A stretch of DNA of 14,061 bases from Candidatus Mcinerneyibacterium aminivorans (GCA_008086245.1 VSIX01000014.1:1-14061), one strand, 5' to 3'. Counted from the first letter of the stretch, positions 6,018 through 13,920 are shown. Program-made: numbers and translations. Notes: a model not told the origin generated them from the letters alone.

Positions 6018-7814
6018 TTAAACCTCGCTTTCAAAAATATTAATTATTTCGCTTATTTTTTTATTGATGTATTTCTTATTTTCCGCGGTTTCCGGTGAAA
6101 ATTTCCCCTTCTCGAGCTCTTCAAAAATTTCTTTAATAGATTCAACAGTTTCCGGATGCAGCTTCCCGGAATTTATTTTGTTTTTGATAGCTTCGATTAT
6201 CTGATTTTTTGTTGGGAAATTGCCCTTCAAATTCAGCTTGTTTGAAAAATATTTCTGTAAAAAGTTAAAGGCAAAGAGATAAAACTCCTGATGTTTTAAA
6301 TCCTTTACTTTCCTCTTGTATTTTTTTGCCATTTTAGAGGATTCCACCATTCTTCTGTATTCCTCATCTGTAAAGTACTTTTTTTCCCTGTAATCCTTGA
6401 AAATTCGTAAAGCTATCAAAACCAGACAAATAAAAACACCTGCTTTGTACCACCAGTTGCGATACACCGGGTTATACTTATCCACCACTTCCGAAGCATC
6501 CCTTATGTAGTGTATATTGCCCGTTTTAAAGGGTTTCTTTCCCTGGTTTTCCCCCTCTTCAGCGGCAAATTCTTCTCCCGCCGAAACCTCAATAGAATAA
6601 TCCCGCATCTGGAGTTTTTTATACTTTTTTTCGCCGGTATCATAATAGATAATGGATTCGGAAGGCAGTTTTATATCACCGACCTTTTCGGGAATTATCA
6701 GGTATTTATACTCCACACCTCCCGGGATTTCCACAACTTCCGGTTCATAAACCTGCCAGTTATCCGTATTTTTAAATTCCGGAGGACTTGCCAGTGAGCT
6801 TAAGAAATTCCCTTTTAGTATTATTCTGTAGGTAAGTCCCTCCCCTGTAACGGCCTTTTTGCTGCTGATTTTATTTTCCACCCTTAAGTTGTCACAAACG
6901 ATATTGCTGAAATTATCAAAATCAGAATCTGGGAGAGGGTTTATTCTAACTTTTTTACTTTCCGTACTTACAATGCTTTCTTTAACCCTGCTGTTTTGCA
7001 TGAAAGAATCAAAAAAATCATCTCCCCTGCCGCTTCTTTTTTTCTGATAGGCTATTCTAAAATCAAATTCCGGTATATTTATGCTGCCCGTTTTCTCCGG
7101 CACCAAATCGTATTCATACAGTTTCAATCTGTAATACTCGATACCTTTTAGGACTGTTTTTTCAAAATTAACATTTTGGTTCTTCTGAAGCTCATCCATC
7201 ACATCATACTTCTGAACCGATATATAGCTGTCAAAGTGCATTTTTTTATCGGGAGCTATATTTCTAATTTGATTTCCCGGTTTAACATACATGAAGTATT
7301 TAACATTGAACTTTTCATATTCGGTTAATTCTTTCCTGGAAATTAAAGGAGTTATGAAAAATTCGCGGTCATTTTCTGATATACCGGTAGCTGCTTTATC
7401 CCCTCCCACATTTAATGTAATAGGGTCGGTCCTATAAATTTTTCCTCCTATTTCTGTTTTTATGGGAGGAATGCTGATTTTTTCTTTATCTCCCCTGTAT
7501 ATTAACTGATATGTTATTTTATAAATATTTTTTTTCTTTTTATCAAAGTTTACAATGCTTATCTGTGTACTTGAGGAAGTAAACTTACCTCTAATTTCCA
7601 GATTCTCAATTTCCGGAAATTCAATTTTCTCCTCATCAAAATCAGCTTTTTCATCTATTAATTCAACATTTAATACAATCCGAAATGCGGTATTTTTCCT
7701 TATACTTCTGCTATCAACAGATGAATAAACTTTTATTTCTGCACTTATAAAGTTGATAACAAGCAGGAATACGGCGGCTAAACTACCAATCCTTTTCAAA
7801 TGCCTCTGTACCAT
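6018..7814 (-). CDS. batD: BatD: periplasmic multi-domain protein with C-terminal membrane anchor
   Basis: BatD is the large periplasmic component of the bat system, probably a scaffold of immunoglobulin-like domains. From ATG 7814 the 598-aa product has a signal peptide (1 to about 25, ending NFISA), a long beta-rich exported region (about 27-450) with BatD-type strand pairs such as KITYQLIYRGDKEKISIPPI and YKYLIIPEKVGDIKLPS, a membrane segment at about 455-472 (WWYKAGVFICLVLIALRIF), and a cytoplasmic helical domain (about 473-598). The latter resembles the C-terminus of the 309-aa protein encoded upstream. AAAGGAG 8 nt before 7814 decides this start over one at 7835. The start overlaps the batB stop by 32 nt. 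Known for Bacteroides fragilis bat genes: loss affects aerotolerance; the biochemical function is unknown. Confidence 0.9.
   Translation of the reverse strand: MVQRHLKRIGSLAAVFLLVINFISAEIKVYSSVDSRSIRKNTAFRIVLNVELIDEKADFDEEKIEFPEIENLEIRGKFTSSSTQISIVNFDKKKKNIYKITYQLIYRGDKEKISIPPIKTEIGGKIYRTDPITLNVGGDKAATGISENDREFFITPLISRKELTEYEKFNVKYFMYVKPGNQIRNIAPDKKMHFDSYISVQKYDVMDELQKNQNVNFEKTVLKGIEYYRLKLYEYDLVPEKTGSINIPEFDFRIAYQKKRSGRGDDFFDSFMQNSRVKESIVSTESKKVRINPLPDSDFDNFSNIVCDNLRVENKISSKKAVTGEGLTYRIILKGNFLSSLASPPEFKNTDNWQVYEPEVVEIPGGVEYKYLIIPEKVGDIKLPSESIIYYDTGEKKYKKLQMRDYSIEVSAGEEFAAEEGENQGKKPFKTGNIHYIRDASEVVDKYNPVYRNWWYKAGVFICLVLIALRIFKDYREKKYFTDEEYRRMVESSKMAKKYKRKVKDLKHQEFYLFAFNFLQKYFSNKLNLKGNFPTKNQIIEAIKNKINSGKLHPETVESIKEIFEELEKGKFSPETAENKKYINKKISEIINIFESEV
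6023..6026 (-). promoter_or_regulatory. Ribosome binding site deciding the batE start
   Basis: GAGG 6 nt before the ATG at 6016, inside the last codons of batD. The alternative TTG at 6034 has no such site. Confidence 0.5.
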
Positions 7815-9504
7815 CTTTGTTTCTCCTTTCCTCATTTTGTTTATTTTTTAAATTTTCTATTTCCTTTTTCCTTAAATTTTCAAGAAGAGAATCATAAACT
7901 TCCCTTTTCATGCTGGTTTTTTGTTGATCTTTGCTCTGTTTTTTGGAATCCTGTTTCTTACCTGTTTCTTCAGATTGTTTATTATTGCCCTTATCCTTAT
8001 TTTGATTCTGCTTTTTTGAATCTTTTTTTTCATCCCCGTTTTTTCTTTTATCATTTTTATCTTTTTTTTCGTTTTTATTTTTCTTCTGATTATTTTTTTT
8101 CTTTTTCTTATCTTCTTCGGCCTTTTTTAGTGCAAGCTCAAGATTTTTCTTTGCCTTTTCAAAATCCGGATATTTTTTTAGAAGCTTTCTGTATGCTTTA
8201 GCTGCTTCATTATACTTCTTCATCTGATACAGTGAATTCCCGAGATTAAAAAGGCTTTCCTTTGGAAGTTTTGAAATACTACTTTCAAAATGCTTCATCG
8301 CATCATCATATTTCTTCAACTTATAGAGGTTGTTTCCTATATTGTACTGAAGTGCGGGATCATCGCTAAATTTCTCAGCCTGTTTGAATTTCTGAAGTGA
8401 TTCGGTATATTTTTTTTCTTTATATTTATCTACTGCTTCATTATTTAAGATATTTCCCCTATCAAAAAGAGTAAAATTCATGAAGATTGGAAGTATTAAA
8501 ATTAGCAGCACTTTAATTTTAATACTTTTGAAATGAGGGAGGCTTACAAAACCCATTAAACACAGCACTCCAATGAGTAAAAAGTAGTGATACTTTTCTT
8601 TATAACTTCTGTAGCTGAAATCACTTTTATTGGTTTCGCTGTAGCTATTAATAGATTTTATTGCTTTTTTCAGGCTGCTGTAAATATCAGAGGAATAGAA
8701 GGTTTCTCCACCGGTTTCACTTGATATCTTTTTCATAAGCTCAAGGTTTGTTTTTGATATTACATAATTTCCCTTTTTGTTTTTTTTGAATCCGGTGATT
8801 TTATTATTTTCACTAACAACGGGTATTCTCGAGCCGTTTTCGGTTCCCACCGGTATTGTGTAAATATGTATGTTGTTTTCTTTAGCTTTTTTTATTAAAC
8901 TGTTTAAATTTCCTTCATGATCTTCCCCATCCGATAGCAGTATCAAAAATCTTTCCTTTTCCGAGCTGCTAAAAATTAAAACAGTTTTTTCTATAAGATC
9001 TTTAAAATTTGTACCCTGCAGTGAGACTTCATCCGTATCTGTTGCAGAAACGGCATTTTTAATATAATTATAATCATGAGTTAGCGGGACTACCACCCTG
9101 GAAACGCCTGCAAAAGCTATGTAGCTCAATTTGCTGCCGTCTATATAATCAACAAGTTCTGAAATAGATTTTTTAGCCCTGGTCAGTCTGTCCGGCTTTA
9201 AATCCTTTGCAAGCATCGATTTTGAAGTATCGAGGGCTATTATTATATCATACCCTTTCTGTTTTATCTCTTTATTTTTTATTCCCCAGCGGGGCTTCAT
9301 AAGAGCTAATATTATAAATATCATGGCAGAAATAAAAAGAACAAATTTTAATTTTCTGAATCGATTTTTTGGGAAAAACATATTTTTAAAATGGGGGTAT
9401 TTATCAAACACTTTCATTCTTTTTTTATTAAGGAAAAAATTAATCGCAACAAAAAAAACAGGTATAATCAGTAGATATATGTGTTCAAAAGCTGCCCAGT
9501 GCAT
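7783..9504 (-). CDS. batB: BatB-BatC fusion: VWA membrane protein with TPRs and Lys-rich tail
   Basis: From ATG 9504 the 573-aa product has two N-terminal membrane segments (about 4-24 and 53-69), then a von Willebrand A domain with a complete metal site: DTSKS (92-96), Thr165 in QGTNF and Asp192 in SDGED. After the VWA domain come a membrane segment at about 306-322 and a second at about 331-346, then TPRs (352-460: NIGNNLYKLKKYDDAMKHFE, NLGNSLYQMKKYNEAAKAYR). The tail from about 466 is a Lys/Asn/Asp/Gln-rich, low-complexity stretch. The layout is BatB followed by a signal-anchored BatC, which are separate genes in most species; the second membrane segment looks like the old BatC signal sequence. 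The start is chosen at 9504 because AGGTGA lies 8 nt before it; an in-frame GTG at 9516 lies right against the batA stop. Substrate unknown. Confidence 0.88.
   Translation of the reverse strand: MHWAAFEHIYLLIIPVFFVAINFFLNKKRMKVFDKYPHFKNMFFPKNRFRKLKFVLFISAMIFIILALMKPRWGIKNKEIKQKGYDIIIALDTSKSMLAKDLKPDRLTRAKKSISELVDYIDGSKLSYIAFAGVSRVVVPLTHDYNYIKNAVSATDTDEVSLQGTNFKDLIEKTVLIFSSSEKERFLILLSDGEDHEGNLNSLIKKAKENNIHIYTIPVGTENGSRIPVVSENNKITGFKKNKKGNYVISKTNLELMKKISSETGGETFYSSDIYSSLKKAIKSINSYSETNKSDFSYRSYKEKYHYFLLIGVLCLMGFVSLPHFKSIKIKVLLILILPIFMNFTLFDRGNILNNEAVDKYKEKKYTESLQKFKQAEKFSDDPALQYNIGNNLYKLKKYDDAMKHFESSISKLPKESLFNLGNSLYQMKKYNEAAKAYRKLLKKYPDFEKAKKNLELALKKAEEDKKKKKNNQKKNKNEKKDKNDKRKNGDEKKDSKKQNQNKDKGNNKQSEETGKKQDSKKQSKDQQKTSMKREVYDSLLENLRKKEIENLKNKQNEERRNKDGTEAFEKDW
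7823..7829 (-). promoter_or_regulatory. Ribosome binding site deciding the batD start
   Basis: AAAGGAG lies 8 nt before ATG 7814 and inside batB. The longer in-frame start at 7835 lacks a comparable site. Confidence 0.6.
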
Positions 9505-9512
9505 AAATCCTA

Positions 9513-9518
9513 TCACCT
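9513..9518 (-). promoter_or_regulatory. Ribosome binding site deciding the batB start
   Basis: AGGTGA overlaps the stop codon of batA and lies 8 nt before ATG 9504. It is placed correctly for ATG 9504 but overlaps the alternative GTG at 9516. Confidence 0.45.
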
Positions 9519-10485
9519 ATTCCATCACGAAGATTAATCTTCTAATTAGATAGTATGCGGATAGAACTATAAAAGCTGCTATCAGTGGTATGTAAAATTT
9601 ATCCTCATACTTTATGTGATACTTCATCCTGAATTCACTCTTTTCGAGCCTGTTAATATCCCCGTATATATTTTTCAGTTCTTTATTGTTGGTTGCCCTG
9701 TAGTACTTACCTCCGGTTTTTCGGGAAATCTCCTTCAGAATTTCTTCATTGAACTTCATATTAACCTTTTTATACTGTGTCCCGAAAGGTGTCTCAACAG
9801 GATAAGGCACCCTGTCATCCTTCCCCACTCCAATTGCGTATATTTTAATTCCATATTCATCCGCTATATCGGCTGCTTTTGAGGGGGATATATTCCCGGA
9901 ATTATTATCTCCATCGGTAAGAAGTATAATAATTTTGGTTTTGCTTCGGCTATTTTTCAGGGAGGAAACTGCCGAAGAGATTCCCATTCCTATTGCGGTT
10001 CCGTCCTCTATATATCCGATATCCAGATTTTTTATTGTGGACAGCACCATCTCACGGTTTATTGTAGCCGGAACAAGTGTAAGCGAGCTTTTTGCAAATG
10101 CCGTAAAACCTATAAAATCGTTCTGTCTTTTCCCGACAAAATCCCTTAAAACTTTTTTTGCCACTTCGAATCTGGAGGGTTCAAGATCCGCCGCCTTCAT
10201 ACTGGAGGAAATATCCATAACAAGCATTATTGAATATCCCCTTATTTTCTGCTCTATCTCTTTTTTCCCCAGCTGGGGTCTCATAACTGCAAAAATCAAT
10301 AAAACAAAAATTATAATTTCGATTACATAAAATTTCCCGTAGCTAAAAAAGCTTTTTTTAACTTCGATATCATCTACATTTGGAAATCTTATAAAGAAAT
10401 CCTTTTCAGTATTCTTAAACTTTTTGTAATAAATTATTATAACCGGTATAAATAAAATCCCAAGAAGCGGATATAAAAATCTCAT
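9517..10485 (-). CDS. batA: BatA: von Willebrand A membrane protein
   Basis: BatA and BatB are paired VWA proteins that with MoxR are thought to assemble or remodel protein complexes at the inner membrane. The 322-aa product has two N-terminal membrane segments (about 2-20 and 52-68) with the PRLG-like MRPQLG boundary, a VWA domain with metal-site residues D91-x-S93-x-S95 (DISSS), Thr163 in EDGTAIG and Asp191 in LTDGDNN, and a C-terminal membrane segment (about 296-316). All metal-binding positions are present, so the domain should bind a divalent ion. It starts 2 nt after the stop of the 309-aa gene, so translation is coupled; the ribosome binding site is weak. Length and motif order are typical of the family. 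Confidence 0.92.
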   Translation of the reverse strand: MRFLYPLLGILFIPVIIIYYKKFKNTEKDFFIRFPNVDDIEVKKSFFSYGKFYVIEIIIFVLLIFAVMRPQLGKKEIEQKIRGYSIMLVMDISSSMKAADLEPSRFEVAKKVLRDFVGKRQNDFIGFTAFAKSSLTLVPATINREMVLSTIKNLDIGYIEDGTAIGMGISSAVSSLKNSRSKTKIIILLTDGDNNSGNISPSKAADIADEYGIKIYAIGVGKDDRVPYPVETPFGTQYKKVNMKFNEEILKEISRKTGGKYYRATNNKELKNIYGDINRLEKSEFRMKYHIKYEDKFYIPLIAAFIVLSAYYLIRRLIFVME

Positions 10486-10487
10486 AT

Positions 10488-11417
10488 TCAGCTGCTCTCT
10501 TCTCTATCTTTTTTATTTTGTTCTTCAATATAATAACTGATTAATTTATCCATGAACCTCTCAATGTTATTCAAACTATCTCTATCCGGTTTATATTTTC
10601 CAAATTTCACCAGATCTGCAAATGTTAAAAATTCGAAAAGCTCTTTTTTAAGATTTTTATCTATTGTTTCATCAAAATATGTTTTAAATTCTGTAACTGT
10701 CATATCAATATAATTTTTTCTGTAATAAAGCGAAAGAAATTTTCTTATAATTTCGGTAATTTTAAAGTAAAGCTTCTTGTATTTTTTTTCATTTATATAT
10801 TTATCTATCGGGGTTTCCGAGTAGTTCTCTTGAAGATATTCCAATGGGTCTATATCCTCTTTTAGATATATTGGCGCTGTATCTTTGCTTCTATTTCTAA
10901 TTTTAAATTTTTTATAGAGAAAATATAATCCAAACCCTGCAGCTAAAAGCAGTATAATAAAACCCAAAATAGGCCATATTGAATAATTGGTTTCAATATC
11001 TTTTTTTAAATCTTCTATGTCCGAAAGCTTGGTGTTTTTATCGGTTAGCTCTTTTATATTTATCGAAGATCCCTTAACAGATAATTTTTCATCGGTTCCA
11101 TTTTTTTGATAATTAATTACTAAATCGGGGAGGCTTTTAGCTTTTAATGTAAAAATCTGGTATGTCTTTTTTATTATAATTCTGTTTTTACTTCTTTTTA
11201 TTGAGGAATCTATTAATTCAATATCTTTTTCTGTTTTATCCTTGATAGAAATTATTTTCTCATCTTCCTTTTTCTTTAATATAATTTCTAATTTTATCCT
11301 ATCTCCGACCGTGTAACTGTTTTTTGGGTTTATTATTTTTTTATTTTCTACTTCGACTCCTAATATTGACATCTGTACTAATATCAGAATAACCGGAAGA
11401 TACAGATATTTTTTCAT
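10488..11417 (-). CDS. Small BatD-like membrane protein between DUF58 and batA (DUF4381 position), 309 aa
   Basis: It occupies the slot that holds a DUF4381 or equivalent membrane protein in many moxR/DUF58/VWA clusters. Seen: signal peptide (1 to about 21), a single exported beta domain (about 22-120; KKTYQIFTLKAKSLPDLVINYQ), a polar linker, a membrane segment (147-168, IWPILGFIILLLAAGFGLYFLY), and a cytoplasmic helical domain (about 205-298). That last domain resembles the C-terminus of BatD: both have an aromatic-rich helix (KLYFKITEIIRKFLSLYYRK; FYLFAFNFLQKYFSNKL) followed by an acidic helix ending LVKFGKYKPD or LEKGKFSPE. The protein thus looks like BatD reduced to one exported domain. 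The start overlaps the upstream stop by 4 nt (ATGA). Function is not known; a partner for MoxR or DUF58 on the cytoplasmic side is an inference. Confidence 0.8.
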   Translation of the reverse strand: MKKYLYLPVILILVQMSILGVEVENKKIINPKNSYTVGDRIKLEIILKKKEDEKIISIKDKTEKDIELIDSSIKRSKNRIIIKKTYQIFTLKAKSLPDLVINYQKNGTDEKLSVKGSSINIKELTDKNTKLSDIEDLKKDIETNYSIWPILGFIILLLAAGFGLYFLYKKFKIRNRSKDTAPIYLKEDIDPLEYLQENYSETPIDKYINEKKYKKLYFKITEIIRKFLSLYYRKNYIDMTVTEFKTYFDETIDKNLKKELFEFLTFADLVKFGKYKPDRDSLNNIERFMDKLISYYIEEQNKKDREESS

Positions 11418-12277
11418 CTAAATCTTCTCTCCCTCATCTTAAAAAATTTTAGAAGCTGGTGAAAATAGTTATCTGCTATATCTATATTTAAAAGATCCGC
11501 CTTTGCATTACGGAAAACAGCCTTAATCTGCTCATCTTTTTTTTGGAAACTTTCTCTATAATCCTTTTTTGCCTTTTTTGAATTTATAAATTTAATTTTA
11601 TCACTTTCAGAATCTTTGATCGGAATAACCCCCATCTCATCCAGTCTTTTCTCAAGGGGTTCTATTAATCTAATACCTATCACATCATGTTTTTTAGAAA
11701 GCATTTTTAACTCTTTCTGGTAACCGTCTGTATAAAAATCAGAAATTATAAAAATTATCGACCTTCTGTTGAGATAGTGCAGAACCTTTCTTATGGTATC
11801 TGTTAGGTCTGTTTCTTCTGCCCGGCTTTCAAAAGTAAGAATATGCTGAATAATATTCAATGAATGTTTCTTTCCTTTTTCAAGGGGGATATACTTATCA
11901 ACCCCATCCGAAAATAAAACAAGTCCCGTTTTATCACTATTTTTTAGAGCGGAAAATGTGAGTATTGAGGCTATTTCACCTGCAATTTCTCTTTTATTTG
12001 CTTTTGCCGAAAATAGAGTTGAGGGGGAACCGTCAAATACAAGGAGTATATTCAGCTGCCGGGTTTCCTTAAAGAGCTTGACATAAGGCTTTCCATGCTT
12101 GGCCGTAACCCTCCAGTCTATTCTTCTAACATCATCGCCGTACTGATAGGGCCTAACCTCGGAGAACTCAACCCCCTGACCCTTAAAAATAGAATGGTAT
12201 TCCCCGCTGAAAACCTCATCTACAAGCCTTTTGGTTTTTAATTCAATATGTTTAACTTTTTTTATAATTTCTTTCAT
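11414..12277 (-). CDS. DUF58 (VWA-like) protein of the MoxR system
   Basis: DUF58 proteins are cytoplasmic VWA-like partners of MoxR ATPases. The 287-aa product carries the hallmark DUF58 block at residues 33-58 (GQGVEFSEVRPYQYGDDVRR, then IDWRVTAK), and a degenerate metal-site motif D82-G-S-P-S in LLVFDGSPS, with IISDF at 178-182 as the third VWA-like strand. There is no membrane segment, unlike BatA and BatB. It starts 8 nt after the moxR stop and has no clear ribosome binding site, so it probably relies on coupling to moxR translation. Length is within the family norm. Confidence 0.9.
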   Translation of the reverse strand: MKEIIKKVKHIELKTKRLVDEVFSGEYHSIFKGQGVEFSEVRPYQYGDDVRRIDWRVTAKHGKPYVKLFKETRQLNILLVFDGSPSTLFSAKANKREIAGEIASILTFSALKNSDKTGLVLFSDGVDKYIPLEKGKKHSLNIIQHILTFESRAEETDLTDTIRKVLHYLNRRSIIFIISDFYTDGYQKELKMLSKKHDVIGIRLIEPLEKRLDEMGVIPIKDSESDKIKFINSKKAKKDYRESFQKKDEQIKAVFRNAKADLLNIDIADNYFHQLLKFFKMRERRFR

Positions 12278-12285
12278 TTTATTTA

Positions 12286-13269
12286 TCAGGGTACTTCAAT
12301 ATTTGCAAGTATCTCTTCTATTACATTATCAGAATCTATATTCTCCGCTTCAGCTTCAAAGGAAAGAATTGTTCTGTGTCTTAATACATCTTTAGCAATC
12401 TCTTTAATATCATCCGGAACAACATATCCCCTCCTATTTAGAAATGCACTGGCCTTGGCAGCTTTTAATATATATATGGATGCCCTCGGACTTGCTCCAA
12501 AATCAATATAATTGGCAAGTTCACTCAATCCGTATCTTTCGGGATCCCTCGTGGCAAAAACAATATTTAATATATAATCCTTTATAGAATCTTCCACATA
12601 TAAATTATCAATAGTTTCTCTAATATCTATAATATCTTCGGGTTTTAGAATTTGATTTAATTCAATATTTCGATTTACCCCGTGAAGGTCCATAATCTCC
12701 CGCTCTTGACTTTTATTAGGATAATCAACCTTTAATTTAAGCATAAATCTGTCCATCTGAGCTTCCGGAAGCTGATATGTACCCTCCTGTTCAATAGGAT
12801 TTTGGGTTGCCAGAACAAAAAAGGGGCTGGGAAGTTCGAGAGTTGTATTTCCAAGAGTTACCTGTTTTTCCTGCATGGATTCCAGCATTGCGGCCTGTAC
12901 TTTAGCAGGAGCCCTGTTAACTTCATCTGCAAGCAGTATATTTGTAAAAATAGGTCCCTTTTTGGGTTCAAATTCTTTATTCTGTTCATTATATATCAGA
13001 CCCCCGGTTAAATCGGCCGGAAGCAAATCTGGAGTAAATTGAATTCTCTTAAAATCAAGTGAGATTATTCTGGCAATCGTATCAATTGTAAGGGTTTTTG
13101 CCAGCCCAGGCACTCCTTCCACAAGAATATGCCCATTTGTAAATAAGGCGATAAGAATTCTTCTGATCATGTAATCCTGACCTATTATCTTTTTGTGAAT
13201 TTCAGTATTTAGGGTATTAACAAAAGAACTTTTTTCTTCAATTTTTGCATTTATTTCCTTCAAATCCAT
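12286..13269 (-). CDS. moxR: MoxR-family AAA+ ATPase, first gene of the bat operon
   Basis: MoxR ATPases act as chaperone-like motors, usually beside VWA proteins. The 327-aa product has all AAA+ motifs: Walker A GVPGLAKT (52-59), Walker B ILLADE (111-116), sensor 1 in ATQNP (N157), an arginine finger in EAQMDRF (R174), and sensor 2 in GASPRAS (R262), with the MoxR-type lid (LKAAKASAFLNRRGYVVPDDI) to the C-terminus. GGGAGG precedes the ATG at 13269 with a 7-nt gap. It is the promoter-proximal gene of seven co-directional genes. The family is often annotated yeaC/moxR; I am sure of the family, not of the substrate. Confidence 0.95.
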   Translation of the reverse strand: MDLKEINAKIEEKSSFVNTLNTEIHKKIIGQDYMIRRILIALFTNGHILVEGVPGLAKTLTIDTIARIISLDFKRIQFTPDLLPADLTGGLIYNEQNKEFEPKKGPIFTNILLADEVNRAPAKVQAAMLESMQEKQVTLGNTTLELPSPFFVLATQNPIEQEGTYQLPEAQMDRFMLKLKVDYPNKSQEREIMDLHGVNRNIELNQILKPEDIIDIRETIDNLYVEDSIKDYILNIVFATRDPERYGLSELANYIDFGASPRASIYILKAAKASAFLNRRGYVVPDDIKEIAKDVLRHRTILSFEAEAENIDSDNVIEEILANIEVP

Positions 13270-13299
13270 ATAACTCCCTCCCCGTTAATCTTTTAAAAA

Positions 13300-13328
13300 A
13301 TATTAAAATAATAGAAGTAATTTGTCAA
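13300..13328 (-). promoter_or_regulatory. Promoter of the moxR-bat operon
   Basis: On the minus strand, a perfect -35 TTGACA (13323-13328) is followed after 17 nt by TAATAT (13300-13305), 4 of 6 with the -10 consensus. Transcription would start near 13293, with a leader of about 24 nt. The six downstream genes have no room for their own promoters. Confidence 0.6.
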
Positions 13329-13334
13329 CAGTAT

Positions 13335-13356
13335 AAAAATCGCTGACGCGATTTTT
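13335..13356. repeat. 22-nt hairpin repeat, copy 1, just upstream of the operon promoter
   Basis: AAAAATCGC (13335-13343) pairs perfectly with GCGATTTTT (13348-13356) around TGAC. The T- and A-runs make it terminator-like on both strands. It would isolate the operon promoter from upstream transcription. A second copy lies at 13899-13920. Confidence 0.65.
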
Positions 13357-13384
13357 AGAATCAGAACCAGAACTAGAACCAGAT
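13357..13384. repeat. Hexamer microsatellite (AGAACC-like)
   Basis: Five units of a 6-nt period (AGAATC, AGAACC, AGAACT, AGAACC, AGATAA) directly after the hairpin. Confidence 0.8.
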
Positions 13385-13390
13385 AAACTC

Positions 13391-13510
13391 TTGAATGTAA
13401 TTCCTATGAAGCTCTTAATAATTTCTTCGTTTCACTTGAAATTATTAGTTCTTTTGAAGGTAATTCCTTTGTGGTTCTTAAAATTTTCTTCATTTCATTC
13501 GGAAATTTTA
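13391..13510. repeat. Tandem pair of diverged 63-nt repeats, each with a 10-bp hairpin
   Basis: Units begin at 13391 and 13454 (TTGAATGTAATTCC; TTGAAGGTAATTCC). Each holds a stem 25 nt from its start: 13416-13425 with 13438-13447, and 13479-13488 with 13501-13510. Both have a 12-nt loop that agrees at 9 positions. Two stem positions (4 and 6) changed in both arms so that pairing is kept (T-A to A-T, A-T to T-A). Confidence 0.65.
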
Positions 13511-13640
13511 GATTTTTACTAAGATTGTAAATGTTTCATTTAAACCTTTATATTGTATTTTTTACATACTACATAATTAGCCATTCAGGCTGTAAAGAAA
13601 TAGCAACTAATTAAGGAATATTCAAAATTTTTTGAAAACA

Positions 13641-13692
13641 GTCATCCTTAATTTATTTCCAGACAAGTCTGTCCCATAAGAAAGGGAAGGAT
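13641..13692 (-). repeat. Dispersed intergenic repeat, inverted copy
   Basis: The reverse complement aligns without gaps to 3037-3085, with 25 identical bases in a row and the same ending AGGATGAC. It lacks the tail that follows in the left-hand copies. Confidence 0.8.
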
Positions 13693-13729
13693 CTCCTCTA
13701 ATAGGCTATATAACAATTAATTATAGAAG

Positions 13730-13777
13730 ATGCTGAAACAACCCTGAAACAAGTTCGGGGCATGGTTTTTTCAGCAT
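13730..13777. repeat. Nested hairpin
   Basis: Outer arms ATGCTGAAA (13730-13738) and TTTCAGCAT (13769-13777) are perfect complements. An inner stem CCCTGAA/TTCGGGG with loop ACAAG (13742-13760 region) echoes the ACAAG-loop hairpin at 2180-2200. Confidence 0.6.
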
Positions 13778-13898
13778 GACTTATTTATTAATATTTCTAT
13801 ATAATATGCAAATTATCTATTTCTTTACAGTCTGGATTAGCAATTGTATTTAGCCATTAGTTATTAGCAATTGTTTTTAGGTTTGACTTCCGTTACTC

Positions 13899-13920
13899 AA
13901 AAATCGCTGTAGCGATTTTT
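13899..13920. repeat. 22-nt hairpin repeat, copy 2
   Basis: AAAAATCGCT (13899-13908) pairs with AGCGATTTTT (13911-13920). It differs from copy 1 only in the four loop-closing bases. Terminator-like on both strands but with no gene ending nearby. Confidence 0.65.

Larger units (their letters stand above)
13583..13837. repeat. Block bounded by 21-nt imperfect inverted repeats
   Basis: 13583-13603 and 13817-13837 are inverted repeats with 2 mismatches, sharing 14 identical bases (CTGTAAAGAAATAG / its complement). Inside lie an inverted copy of the 3037-3085 repeat (13641-13690) and the hairpin 13730-13777. No transposase is encoded. It could be a MITE-like element or a fold-back structure. Confidence 0.45.

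Noticed and set aside
7800-8201. Plus-strand frame rich in Phe, Tyr and Ser opposite batB
   Set aside because: It is the mirror of the Lys-rich tail (AAA read as TTT); composition alone explains it.
13357-13384. CRISPR-like direct repeats
   Set aside because: The period is 6 nt with no spacers; it is a simple microsatellite.
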